Source: Epiperipatus broadwayi
Taxonomy: Eukaryota; Onychophora; Udeonychophora; Euonychophora; Peripatidae
DNA length: 64,000 nt
Reading direction: 5' to 3'
Assembly: GCA_028023455.1 (NCBI GenBank)
Contig: JAQFVV010012402.1
Span: 16,120,935-16,184,934 of the forward strand
A program made the position numbers and the translations under genes. The number at the start of each line of letters is the position of its first letter. Positions within the stretch are counted from its first letter, which is position 1. Below the pieces are notes generated by a model that made no database searches, was not told where the DNA came from, and saw only the letters and a program-made list of their open reading frames with translations. Shown here piece after piece: positions 25,140 through 36,959 of this stretch.

Positions 25140-26580
25140 GTCACGGCCTTTATAGATGACATAATAATAATTTTCGAAAACAGTTATAATATTGATATAG
25201 TTATGAATCAGGTTAGAAAATTTCAACAGGCTACAGGATCAGTAGTACAGTTAGCTAAGTCGGTAGCTTTGCAATTGGCAACAGGGAAAAGAATAACAAG
25301 TTAGTTTTTAGCTCATCCTGAGTCATTTCTTAGCCTCCCTCTGTACTTATCCAAAACTAAAATGAATCGTCAGTTAAATCAACTTGTAACAAAAAAAATA
25401 TGATAAAGAATTAATAGTTTTTCATATTTTAAACTCTATGAAGTGACTAGAACCAAGATTTTCAATGCAATTGCAATAGGAGTCCTTAACTATTATGGGC
25501 CTTGGTTGAAACTATACAATAAAACGATCCTAGATTATACAGATGGCAAAGAAATTCTTATGGGGGAAGAAATCTAGCCTCCTCTCAACCTCTGTACTAC
25601 AGCAACCAATAGATAAAGGTGGGCTTAATTTAATCAACCCAAAAGCTTATGTTAATTTTATTACTGCCAGGGCTTATTTGAACATAATGAAGGATCAGTC
25701 CTTTAGTTCCCCAACTGGTGATATAAGAATTTACAATGAAATGGGAGCTGAGAGAAGATCACATCTTGCTGACATGTTTATAACATACAAAGATCTACAA
25801 GATGATCTAAATGTCCAAAGTCTAGATGGAATAAAATATAAAGATTTAACAAAAGGAGATTATCACAATGAAAATTCTTGGTTGGGGTGTTCAATGAAAA
25901 GTGTTCTTAAAAAATTCCACTCGATATATACACCTCAATCATCCATGAAATTTATTTTTAAGCTGATAAATGGAATTTTGCCGACTACCTCCTACCTTAA
26001 TAAAAGGCTGGGAATGGGTTTGGATGAAATGTGTATTTTGTGTAAGAAGCACAGTGAAACATTTACGCACCTGCTAGAGGAATGCCATGCATTCTGGGAC
26101 TTGAGATCAAAAGTATTTCATAGGCCAAGAATTAATCTAAAAGATCTGTTAAAAAAATATGTGATTAGTTTCAATCTGCATAATGCAAATGTTATAATCC
26201 ATTCATTGAAAACAATATGAGTAATTAGATGCTCTTTGGTTTTTGACAATAAAAAATTCAATTGGCTGAGAAAGCTAGATAGAGATTGGAATGATTACTT
26301 TAATGTATGTTTAAAATATTGGCCTAGGAATACTATTGAATCGGTGTGGGGAGGAACTGCTCCGTCCACATGTGAAATATGGTAGGAAAACCCATTTCCA
26401 GTCTAAGAATGTATTAGTAAGGTAAAGAAAAAAAAATGTATGAGGTAATGAGAAAAATGCCTTGAGTATTATGACAGTTTTGAAGAAATGTTGTTAGACA
26501 AACTTAATATAACCTTTGTAAGTATGTAAATATCATTTGTATTTAATAAAGAATATTACTTTGAATAAATAAAAAAAATA
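25140..26580 (+). pseudogene. LINE ORF2 3' half, Tx1/L1-like, plus strand
   Basis: From about 25145 the translation begins AFIDDIIIIFEN, a YxDD-type reverse transcriptase active-site region. It is followed by QATGSVVQLAKS and by NAIAIGVLNYYGPWLKLYN after several stops. The intact frame 25543-26220 has KKFLWGKK near its start, GGLNLINPKAY, and CILCKKHSETFTHLLEECHA, the zf-RVT cysteine-histidine cluster. The end is near 26580, at an AATAAA-rich stretch. This is a 5'-truncated L1/Tx1-like non-LTR element, distinct from the RTE copies. Frameshifts before 25543 make it inactive. Confidence 0.85.
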
Positions 26581-26589
26581 ATTTATCAA

Positions 26590-28060
26590 GTATTTTGACC
26601 ATCTCCATTATTGTTTTGGTCTTTCTTCCATTTCCAATTGTTCACTAGGTGATGTTTGTAATGTCATCTGCTTCAGAATGTAGAGTTTCTGTTTCAGATT
26701 GAGTTGTTTTTCTTCTCTTCTTCCAATATTCGTTTTTGATGCCTTAGCTTCATCTGCACCTATTGGTAACTTTAACTTATCAGACTTATTACAACATAGT
26801 TTTTTCAGCAATAATTTATGAATATTTGACACTATTCTGTAAATTCTGATCAATATCTGTTGTGATAAAGTCTTTTACAATTACATCATCCGCCCATACT
26901 TTATACAGAGTGTCCTTACTCTAAATACTTTCTCCAAGAATCAACTGGATTTGTTTTATAGGTGGTAACAGAATGAATTTATTTGTTTTCTGACTTAATA
27001 ATTCGGCAAGTATCTTAGTTATAGAAATTATATACACCAAATGCTGATGAAGTAAGATCTTATATGATAATGATTGCTAAATGTTTTCAGCCATTTCATT
27101 CAACTCTGGATGATAAAGAAATATGCATATGTTCATCTATTTTTTATTCAGAAAAACTGATTCCATTGTCATAAACAATAATCTCAGGAAATTCATAGAA
27201 TACAATGATAGTTTCCTCCAATGTTTTTGATAAAGTAGTATTCTTCCCATCTAGATTAGACATCAAATAAACTACGAAAATTGTGACTATTATAGGTCCT
27301 GCATGGTTTATGAGGATCTTTGCCATTGTCTAGTTGCCTATGGCCAAGAAATATACACCTTTGATCATAATTTTATTTTTGATTGAAATTTGATACAAAC
27401 TTTTACATTTTTTAGTGTAAATGCATTTTTTACTACTCATATATTACCTTCTGATGGTATTTTTTCTTTATTAAATAAACTGTGGCAAAAATTGTATTTT
27501 TTATGGATTGCATGAAGAAATTTTTGCTACTTTATTTGAAGTAAAGTGGCATTTTTAATTATGTTAATCTTTATCCTCATTGTCTTAAACTATTCTGTGC
27601 TGATGTTTATTTAGCTGTGCCATGTTTGTCTTTTTATTTATAGACAAGACTTGTCTATTAAGCTTCAATAAATTGTTGTTTACATCTTGCACTTTAATAT
27701 TTGTCTTTTGAATTGGAGGAATTTCTGAACATTTCATTATCTGAGATGTTCAACCATCATATAATAAAAGAAAATATTTCTCATTTGTTTCTATTTCATT
27801 TTAATAAAATTTTCGTAAATCTGCATTCTGATTCTTTAATAGTTGAATTTTTAATTGTTAAGTTTGATACAACTTTGTTTTGTTTTTACTTCCATAAAAT
27901 TGTTGGTTACAATAGTAGGTCTTCCAGTTTTTTTTTTACAATATACATGTTCAAAGTAACCTTTGGCCTTCCAATCTAAACAATGGTTCTCTTTATTTGT
28001 ATTGCATTCTTGTGCAGTCCAATTTGCCGAAGATAAATCTACAGTTTCAGGGGCCCCTAA
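26590..28060 (-). pseudogene. Decayed Gypsy-like LTR element remnant
   Basis: On the minus strand, near 28010-27930, a translation HCLDWKAKGYFEHVY looks like a damaged CCHC gag zinc knuckle. Downstream on that strand, 27326-27144 gives HAGPI, then KTLEETIIVFYEFPEIIVYD and NG, which is the central part of a retroviral-type integrase core (..FPE.I..DNG..F). The frame 26853-26608 follows with no recognised domain. The space between gag-like and integrase parts is too small for protease and reverse transcriptase, so most of pol is deleted. No LTRs were identified. Confidence 0.6.
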
Positions 28061-31000
28061 AATTTTTTTTATTTTTTATTACTATTATTTTGAAAGAAAA
28101 AAAATCATGGAAAAGTTAATTACAATATTTTCAGTTTATTTTCTTTTTTTTTGGATTAACTTATTAATACAGAAAAATAAAAATATATATAATTACAATA
28201 TTTACACTTTCATGTTGGCAGTATTGCATTCATATCATGATCATTAATGCATATGTTTTGGAAAGGCACAATCCCATACCTTTGGAAATAGTCCACTGCA
28301 CCACATTTGATGATAGGAAGATCCCAAATTTTTATCATTATAATAATTTATCAAAAAAAAAAACTGCTAACAAAAAGAAATATGCTGAATTGAACCAAAG
28401 TATGACATTGTTTAAAATGTTTCATTGCTTTCTATATTATGTTTCAAAGCATAACTTTATTGATTAAAAACAATGATTACATCAGTAAGATTGGGCTTAC
28501 ACAGTAAGCATCAGTTTGTTCCTGTGTGTATATGGTTGTGCTGGGCAATACAATTGTTAAGTAAAAAAAATTGAAATGAACCTTCTTAATAAAATTTATC
28601 AGAATTTATTTCTTATTTTAAATTTAACAATTGATTTATTAATTTTGTTTTACTTTAACAACTAACACATCATTATAGGCCAATGAAATGGTACATTTAT
28701 CAAAAATGCAGAGTGCCATCTTGGTTTACTTGAAAACTCACAAGTACCAGATTTTTTTTTCAATTTTGTTGCTTTTTATTTTGTAGAATTTGCACAAACT
28801 CATAGCTTTTATGAATTTCTATGGATTTGTCTTTTCATGTTATATGATTTTGAAATTCTCATGCTTGTTTTAGCACTGTTTCACAAGCTATATCTTTTTT
28901 TTATAGTCTGTGTATATGCCAATTCCATTTTATCAAAGATATGTAGTCTTTTGTAGGATTGTGTCAAACTCTGATTTTTTCTTCTCTCTCATTTAATGCT
29001 TGTTATAAAAGAATATGTTTAGACAGCTGTGTGCTAAAATAATCATTCTTTTTTTTTCACTACTTATTTGTATGGTGGATATTATTTGAAATTTTGTACT
29101 CTTTTCTGCCCACTAAATATAAAAATGGACCTACTTTCTGTTTGCTATTCTCTATCACATTTTAGAATAAAAAACTTCTTCACATGAGTATATGTATAAT
29201 GGCAATTCAGCAGGATTATTAATGATAAATTTAGTAATACTGCTTTGTCCTAATGACATTATCTTTATTTGTTTTAGCGATGGTTAGTGCTTTGCTACAA
29301 GTTTCAAACAATAAAATTTGTGACTGCAAAAATACTCTGCAATACCCACAGGCATGAACCCACAAGATTATGGCAACACTAAATGCAATATCCTATCTGT
29401 GCATTATTTTTTCACTAATCATAATTAAATGGTTAATGGAGAAGAATGCAAATTAGAAAATAATATAATGTAATGAATTGAATGATATTTACAGCCAAAA
29501 TACATATGAACTTATAAGATAAATTTTAATGTACATATCATAAGTAGCTGTATACATAATAAAAGTTAGGTTTATTTACTAATATCATAGTCGTTCTATA
29601 GACACATTTGTAACTAGTAATTTAGATCAAGATAACCTGCTTAAGCCCCTAGTTTGTTGTTTTACACTTTTCAATAGCAGAATCTCTGAGATAGATCTAT
29701 ATGACCTTTTTGTTTTTAGTGAAATTGAAGTGACCTCTTTCATCTATTTTTTTTTTTAAAATTCTTTTGGTCTGTTGTTCAGCAGAGGCTTGATTAATCA
29801 GTTTAAATTGTGGGAAAGAGAGTAAATAGAAGTAAACTTGATCTAGGATTATCAGCTTACCTTAGTCTAATCAAATATGTTATTCAATCCAGTAATTATT
29901 TTTTTCTAATCCGTTTTTGGCTACATTAAAGTGACAAACATATTTGTAGCACCTAAAAACTTCCAATATTCCCTTGATTAACTTTTGCAAATGTATATGT
30001 ATTACATTAATGAAAGCAAAATTATAGCATGATGTATTTATAAAATTATTATTATATATAACTTAATTACATAAAAGCATATTTCTACTTTATTTTCATT
30101 CATAGATTTTGTAAGTTCTTAATTTTTTTTATTATAAAAATGATAGAATTAAGCATTTATTTAATTATCTTTAAATCATAATATATACAAATTTAATTAT
30201 TAAAAAGCATATTTCTACCTTATTTTCATTCTTTAATATTAATCACTACATTGTTTCTTAATTTATACTTTAAATATTAGCATTTCACACATACTTTGTA
30301 TATTTTTATTTATTCTTTCTGTAAAAAAATGGTAATATCAAGCATTTATTTATTCTAATGAGACTTTTGAATAAAGTATATCTACTGCTTCCAAAATGAG
30401 TACCCTGGTAACATTTTTTTCCACTATCGCCATCATCTTTCTCTGTCATATATATAAGCAAAGTGGAAGCAAATTTTGAATTTAATCCAATCAATAATAG
30501 AAAATTATATGTGATAAATAAAATGATGTAACAGCAGGGCTGCCATGTGGGTAAAAAACACTTTTGTTCAGCTTATTTAAATTAAAACAACGAATTCAAT
30601 AAAATTCTACTTAATAAAAGATAGAGAAAGAGTAGAACATTAAAAAATTATATTTATTTATACTTTACTTTTTATTTACATATTAATTCTCCTGGCTTTG
30701 ACAGCTTAACCCCCCCCTCCCCGAAGTCTGGATGATCTTGCAGCTCTCCCCCCCCCCCCATTGTGAAGAGAAAGGAGAATCCTTTTTTTTTAATTCCATA
30801 CATGAAGGCTTGACTCATTTATTATTTCTGGAGTACAATCGTTATAATGAGGCTGATATAACTCTTAGTTTTATTAGGCAATTTTAATCGCATGTCAATT
30901 ATTTTGTTAAAAATAGTTCTTTGTTTGAAAACTCATTCAGAATCTCTCATGCAATAATTTGTTTATGTTTTCTATTAACAAAGTCATATTTCTTCAATAA

Positions 31001-31270
31001 TAAAATATTTACACAATTATTTAATTTATGTGTTTGTTATTTTTTATTTAATAGTCTGATATTTTAAATTTTCATAACTGCATTGTTTATTTGATAAATT
31101 TTTAACACACATTTGCACTTACTTTTAATATTTTTTATTATTGATCAGTTGTGAGTAAAACGTAAAAAAATAATATTGGTATTAAAAAATATAATAACAG
31201 AATTTAAAAAAAAATATCGGTATTAAAAAAAATCGCATATTAAACTGATACTTTTATAGCTGCACTATTA
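28061..31270. other. No gene recognised; two poly-C tracts
   Basis: Long AT-rich intron stretch with C-rich tracts at about 30711-30722 and 30749-30759. The reading frames are short and unlike known proteins. I saw no shared repeats or RNA genes. Confidence 0.45.
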
Positions 31271-32010
31271 TTGCACACACTACCATCATCATCAACCATT
31301 ATCAATTCACTGCAGGATGAAGGTCTCTCCAAGTTCAATCCATCTTCTCCGATCTTTAGCTTTTCTTCTCCACAGCACACCTGCACACTTTCTTATTTCA
31401 TCCATCTCACATGTGGTCTCTTTCTGGGTCTTTTACAATCTCTTGGAATCCAGTTTAAGATTTCAATTGTCCATTTATTATCATCTCGTCTAGCAATATG
31501 TCCAGCCCAACTCCACTTCAGTCTTGTAATTTTTTTCAATGAGATCAGTAACACCTGTTTGTTCTCTTACCCATATATTGCATTTTCGATCTCTTTTTGT
31601 TACTCCCAATATGCATTGCTCCATACTTCTTTGAGTGGTCTGAAGTCTCTCTATTGCTCTTCTATTAAGTGTCCAGGTCTCATATCCATAAGTAAGAACT
31701 GGTAAAACACATTTATTAAAAACCTTCCTTTTCAAACATATAGGCATATTTCCTTTTAGTATGAAGTTATTTCTACCAAAAGCACTCTAACCAAGTTTAA
31801 TTCTATGATTAATTTCATCCATTATGTTTCCATCTGTATTAATAATCTGACCAAGGTGTTTGTAACTGTTAACTTCTTCTAACTCATCATAATGAATCTT
31901 TATTATCATATTTTGAGAAAATCCATTAAATATTACTTCAGTCTTTTTAACATTTATCTTTAGTCCTACTTTCATCTGATAACTCCTGCAACATTACTGA
32001 TGCTTTTAAA
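31271..32010 (-). pseudogene. RTE-type LINE 3' fragment, copy 2
   Basis: On the minus strand, 31975-31787 gives GLKINVKKTEVIFNG and SYKHLGQIINTDG. 31747-31490 gives KCVLPVLTYGYETWTLNRRA and LQTTQRSMEQCILGVTKRDR. This is the thumb-region pattern of RTE and related LINEs (..VLPTLLYGCETW.L....L...QR...R.MLGV..RD). The 3' end carries a TGATGATGATGG-like tail (plus strand CCATCATCATCA at 31282-31293), typical of RTE. It is frameshifted and truncated. Confidence 0.85.
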
Positions 32011-32549
32011 GTATGGCGGATAAATGATACAATTGTTGGCTAATATACTGCAGAATTACCATAATTATTGTGAGGCAATATTTTTTAAATAAATTTATCT
32101 TTAAATGAATTATTAATAGTAATGTAATTTTATATATAAATGAGGATATTTAAATAAAAGTGATTCAGAAATTGAAACATTTCATTTACATATAAATTTT
32201 AATTATTGGAGCAACATGCACTAGTTTATTCAACTTATTGCAATGGTAAAGTATATAATATGTATATTTCAAGCATTTATCACAAGAACTAAATAAAAAA
32301 GTAATCCTGCAATGTTTAAGAAAAAACAAAAACATTTACAATCAAAATGTTTCTAACGAGTGATTCGAAAATCTAAATATTTTCATTTATATAAAATTTA
32401 ATAACTGTCGTGACATTATGGTACCTGTTTATTCCGTGTACTACATTGGCAGAGTTTATATGCACTATAGTATATTTTGATCAATTGTTATATGACTAAA
32501 TAAAAAAAGTCATCCTCTTGTATTTAAATAAAAAATATTTACAATCGGA
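32011..32549. other. No feature recognised
   Basis: AT-rich sequence between the RTE fragment and the family D cluster. Phrases such as ACAATCRGAATGTAT recur at about 32531 and 33181, and ATAAATTTTA... at 32185 and 33238. This suggests that the region 32.1-33.3 kb has been partly duplicated. Confidence 0.4.
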
Positions 32550-32860
32550 ATGTATAGGGTATATGAGCACAGACTTTCACATGACTTACCATTCGCCACT
32601 CTATCTCATATCACTGATACACTTGAACACATATATGTCGAAAAGAAAAAATAATCATTAATATCTGTATTTCATGCTAAACCAGCAATCATCAGTTGGT
32701 CCAGATTATCATCTACCACACATATATACTATAAGTGCTCAGATATATATATTAAGATAGACAATCTTCATACATTAATGGAGAGGCTTCAATCTACTCT
32801 AATTCTTCAACTGTCCATCCAATTGAAAATCTGATAATGGAACGCTCAAAGGCCACCCTG
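32550..32860 (-). repeat. Family D repeat, copy 1
   Basis: Shares with the other two copies GAGCACAGACTTTCACATGA at the tRNA-like end, the hammerhead segment, CTAGATTATCATCT-like sequence, AGTGCTCAGAT, and the far end with CTGATAATGGAAC. It is the longest copy but has substitutions in the ribozyme stems. Confidence 0.8.
32652..32708 (-). ncRNA. Hammerhead-like RNA in family D copy 1, decayed
   Basis: Same layout as the intact copy at 33876. Core CTGATGA and GAAA are kept, and stem II is TGCT/AGCA, a better helix than in the intact copy. The 3' side of inner stem I reads TTAAT, where the intact copy has TTGGT, so two pairs with ACCAA are lost. Outer stem I (TAATC/GATTA) is kept. Activity is doubtful. 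Confidence 0.6.
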
Positions 32861-32989
32861 AGGCTGAGATTCATGTCACACCCATGTTGAACTAAAGGAA
32901 ATCTGACCCCTCAAGTACAGGACATATTCCATTTAATACATATACAAGGGATGGGCAGACATTTATTATATACCTGTATTAATATATAT

Positions 32990-33180
32990 ATATAGTGTAT
33001 AAGGTATATGAGCACAGACTTTCACATGACCCACCACTCTATCTCATATCACTGATACGCTTGAGATACATATATGTTGAAAAGATAAATAGTCACCAAT
33101 GTATGAATTTCATGTTAAACTCAGCAATCATCGGTTGGTCCAGATTATCATCTCCACACATAGCCTGTATTTCAGTTATT
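32990..33180 (-). repeat. Family D repeat, copy 2, truncated
   Basis: Contains the tRNA-like end (GAGCACAGACTTTCACATGA), the hammerhead segment, and ends soon after the CAGATTATCATCTCC phrase. The part beyond the ribozyme found in copies 1 and 3 is missing. Confidence 0.8.
33090..33147 (-). ncRNA. Hammerhead-like RNA in family D copy 2, decayed
   Basis: Inner stem I ACCAA/TTGGT is intact, and stem II TTGCT with AACAT mostly pairs. The core reads CCGATGA, a U-to-C change at a core base that is invariant in hammerheads. The base 5' of the cleavage site is C where U16.1 is needed. It is predicted inactive. Confidence 0.6.
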
Positions 33181-33708
33181 ACAATCTGAATGTATTTCTA
33201 ACAATGGAGTAGATTCAGAAATCTGATTTCATTTACATATAAATTTTATTAATTGTCGGGGTGATATGGCACCCCCAATGATGAAGTGCCTTTGTGCCCC
33301 ACATAACCTGGTCAGAGGCCCAGTGTAGCATTAATTCAAAGATATTCTTAATAGCCTATACTTATAGTATTTTGTCTGTCTAATATGAATTATATATAAA
33401 TGGAGTTTGTCTTTTATTTAGAAAATTGACTAAAATAAGAACTTAATTCAAAAATACAATGTATATTATTTTTAAATATGTTTATGTAAAAAAAAAAGAA
33501 AATTCAATCAATGAGAAATTTTTTTATAGCTTTTTTTCATTTTATGTGCTTTTTATTATAGATATTTTATTATAAAAAATTTAATTTTCTTTTAAATTTA
33601 TATATATTCCATTCCATGTAATTTTACTCCGTTGTATGAGAGATATACTTTATTTAAACATAGTATAATACAGAAGGAAATATTTGTAAAAGATTTAATC
33701 AGTTTATG

Positions 33709-33764
33709 AAACAAAAAAAAAAAGGAAGATTGGCATTATTTAAGTCAATCTTCCTTTTTTTTTT
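33709..33764. repeat. A/T-tailed hairpin
   Basis: AAAAAAAAAAAGGAAGATTG and its reverse complement CAATCTTCC plus a T-run flank a 13-base centre. It abuts the left end of family D copy 3. It may come from a back-to-back A-tail arrangement of retroelements; function unknown. Confidence 0.7.
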
Positions 33765-33769
33765 ATAAA

Positions 33770-34075
33770 CTTAATTATATAAGGGACTCGAACTCAGACT
33801 TTCACACGACCCTCAACTCTCAATGCCATCTCATATTGCTGACCCACCTGATCACACACATGTTGAAAAGATAAATAATCACCAATATACATATTTCATA
33901 CTAAACCAGCACTCATCAGTTGGTCTAGATTATCATCTCCACACATATATACAATCAGTGCTCAGATTTATATTAAGATAGCCAATCTTCATGCTTTAAT
34001 GGACAGGCTTCAAAACTACTCCAACCCACAACTCTTCAGCTGTTCATTTCATTGAAAATCTGATGATGGAACATT
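33770..34075 (-). repeat. Family D repeat, copy 3: SINE-like with intact hammerhead
   Basis: On the minus strand the order is as follows. An upstream part begins near 34075 (ATGTTCCATCATCAGATTTT). The hammerhead is at 33932-33876. A box A-like stretch follows (GGTGGGTCAGCAATATGAG). Then comes a good box B, GAGTTCGAGTCCC, at about 33786-33798. So the tRNA-like part follows the ribozyme, which is unlike a normal SINE with a tRNA head at the 5' end. A circular or tandem source molecule would explain that order. No protein is encoded. Confidence 0.75.
33876..33932 (-). ncRNA. Type I hammerhead ribozyme, apparently intact
   Basis: Read 5' to 3' on the minus strand. Outer stem I is TAATC with bulge TAG, and inner stem I is ACCAA. 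The core CTGATGA (33919-33913) follows, then stem II GTGCT, loop GGTTT and AGTAT, then GAA and stem III ATA, loop TG and TAT. Next is the cleavage nucleotide A (33886), then TTGGT and GATTA, which close stem I. All core bases match the hammerhead consensus, including U16.1 and H17 = A. Stem II has two G-U pairs. The bulge in stem I and the loop of stem II are placed where natural hammerheads make their activating tertiary contact. The predicted cut is between 33886 and 33885. Confidence 0.8.
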
Positions 34076-35209
34076 AAAAAAATTGAAATGCATCTTTCCA
34101 GTTATTGCATGCTTCTGATTATTATAATGATACTTAATTTTTATATTGCTACATTGTTAATTTAGTGAATAGTGAAGTCATTGTCAATTATACTTATATC
34201 TTTGTGGAAAATAGCCATAGGCTAAACACCTGTAGGATTATGACATTCCTCCACCAGAAGTGAAAGTCTCATTGTTACTTTAGTATTATTCAACCGATGA
34301 CGTTTTATACTAACCTGATTTTCCTTCCGGCAAACATCTTTGATGATAACATGACAACGTTGTCATGTCAACCAAGACACTGACATGATTAATCCAATTT
34401 TTGGATTTTTTTTGATCCACAAGATTTAAAAATCGGAGAGAGCTTTGGGTAATTTTGTCATTTGTCTCGTTTGTGATTTTGTTACTAGTCCTCCACAGTG
34501 GACATTATTTGTAAGTAATTTTCATTTTTGTTTCTAATAAATAATATCATTTTGATGTATATTATTTTGTAAATTCTTCTGCAATTATAAAAAGTACAAT
34601 TAATTAATTTTATTTTTAATTTCTGAATTATATTATACAGAAATTTTTTTTAAAGAAATTCATCCACAATTATAAAAATTATAGCTATGAGAGTAATACA
34701 ATGTCTGGAGTTGTCAGTGGTTTTGTATTTTATAATTGAGCATAATATTGGCTGTGCCTTCGGCATGTCAAAAACAAAAAAAGCCCCCCGCCGCCCATTA
34801 CAGCGCTATGCGCTGACTTTTCTAATTTTCAGTGAAAAAATGAGACACATTTTCAAATTGTTTGTTTTATATATTTTTAACATGAATAATTGAGTTAAAT
34901 ACCATCGGAAATATTGTAAAGATAAGATAATTTTTAACTCGAGTACTTTTTTTGATTTTTTTTTTTTTTGTTATAAAAATTCGTAATATAGAGTACGTTT
35001 TAAGTTATTGTCCAGGTCGCGATTAATAATGTCAGGTAATTGGGAAAAGTGTTCTTTATTTGTCTATTTATTTTAAATTTACAAAAAAAAATTTGTACAA
35101 TTATAAAATTTACACTTAGTTATTTTCAATTTCTAAATTATCAAACTTACACTTAATTACTTTTAATTTCTAAATTAATTTGATGCACGCATGTACTTTT
35201 TTGTACTTT
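34076..35209. other. No gene recognised; MITE terminus and a GC-rich pocket
   Basis: A lone MITE terminus (TAGTATTATTCAACCGATGA) lies at 34281-34300. At about 34755-34825 there is a GC-rich pocket with the small palindromes GCCTTCGGC and CAGCGCTATGCGCTG. It stands out against the AT-rich surroundings but has no recognised identity. Confidence 0.4.
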
Positions 35210-35413
35210 TTTTATTTTTTCCAATCAATGACACATTACCCTGGAGCCATATCAGTCTGATCTTGCGATCTTTAACATGACGGGTCCACATGATTTGTGG
35301 ACAAATTTTAGCGATTACATTTGTCTGCAAATCACTTGGAGACGTTATCTTAAAGATCTGAAGATCAGACTTATATGGCTTCAGGGTAATACGTCATCGA
35401 TTGGAAAATACTA
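35210..35413. mobile_element. Palindromic MITE, copy 2
   Basis: Ends CCAATCAATGACACATTACC at 35221 and, on the opposite strand, CCAATCGATGACGTATTACC ending at 35403. Both arms run into ATATCAGTCTGATCTT-like sequence. Inner inverted parts include GTCCACATGATTTGTGGAC. It matches copy 1 (1992-2193) along its full length. Confidence 0.8.
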
Positions 35414-36959
35414 AAGAACCATCTCATTATATTTTATAATGATATTATTTTAACAATCTGCACAACCCAGATTAATCTGGGACTTTGACCCAAGAATAGC
35501 TTAATATCTATTTACCAACCCTTGCTCATGGATAATCTATCTGGGGTAAAAAAATCGTATGCCAGTTTGTAATCTGAAAAAGTTTAGAGTTCATTTAATC
35601 TGGATTCAAACCATAGATTGTGAGCATGGCATATAAAGCATTAACTACTACTTTACAAGCTCATTAATACTATGTGTACATTATATATATGTTTGTAGTA
35701 TTGTATTGTGATGAATTATGTTATTCATCTTATAGTTCTCATTTCTATTATTAATTTCTCATGAATTTAATTTCTCATGAATCTTTGGATGTAATCAAAT
35801 CATGCCTTCTTTATGTATGCCACTAATTCAATATACTCATTTATTACCAATTTTCTATAAAAACATTGTGTTTAGTCTGTTTACTGGATTAACTGTCTTA
35901 GTATTATAAGATTTTGGCAACATCCAAGAAGCTATCTATCATCTTCTCATAATCTTATGCAGATATTAAGAAATCTACAGTATCACTGTAATCGTTGTCG
36001 TTTTTTTTTTTGGATTATATGAGGAAGAGATTCGTTTCTTTTTTTTGTGCGATATTAAATTTCTCTGACTTTAATTTATGCTATCTATAAGGCCAAAAAT
36101 TATGATGTACAAATTTAGAGAAGTACACTTCCTGACTATGATCCAGAAATCAGTATATTTATGGACACTTCGATTGTACCTAATGCTAGTTACCAATGAG
36201 ATAGATAGTGTTACGACCATGACTTTTTTCAAAGCAAACATACATTTCCGTTTTGCCTTTCATATATTGACAATCAACTATTTTGTTTTTCTTCTGCTAT
36301 GTTGTTTCAGATATAACAGTTAATTATGTAGTTGTAATTAATCTGTGGAAATATTTAGTGATTTTATTCTAGTAATTTTATTATTACAACTGTGATGGAT
36401 GTGTAATTTTAAAATATAATGAGAGGATTAATTCGTTTTTCTTTTATTATATATATATTAGACAAGTTAAAGGAAAATGTATCCCCTTGTTAGTAAGAAT
36501 TAATTCAAACTTTCCTATGAATTCTGAAATCGGAGCGAAAAAAGAATTTGTGGACTGACACTACATTACAATAGCAAAGAATTTTTATCAGACCAATTCC
36601 TCATTTAAAAAAAAGACAAAGTTCTCCCATTAAAACTGCTCACTTGTTTTCAAAGAAAAACAAATCTTTTATCTAGGTAGGTGTTGAATTAATAAAAATC
36701 ACGTGATTAGCTTCTGGGTTATTGTCTACAAAAATAAAAACTAAGTAACAAGAGCAATTCTACTTTTAGAAAAAACATTAATATAAACAATCAAATTTAT
36801 TGCTATTGATAATGAATCTGAGATGAAAAAGATATACGAAAATGTTCATACTGTATATATATATATAACAATTAAATGAGTCTACTCATATATCAAACTG
36901 CAATCAATTACTATTGCAAAAATATCTTTTATACAAAATAAATATTTCTGAAATACAAA
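35414..36959. other. No feature recognised
   Basis: Intron sequence with only short frames. The palindrome CCCAGATTAATCTGGG at 35467-35482 and a partly matching TTTAATCTGGATTC at about 35597 hint at an old inverted-repeat element of roughly 130-200 bp. This is not firm. Confidence 0.4.

Noticed and set aside
27144-28060. Intact endogenous retrovirus
   Set aside because: Only damaged gag-knuckle-like and integrase-like pieces are seen, with no LTRs, no reverse transcriptase and no envelope-type frame. It is called a Gypsy-like relic.
31271-31705. Plus-strand frame of 144 codons with Leu/Ser/Phe-rich sequence
   Set aside because: It is antisense to an RTE reverse transcriptase C terminus with clear conserved motifs.
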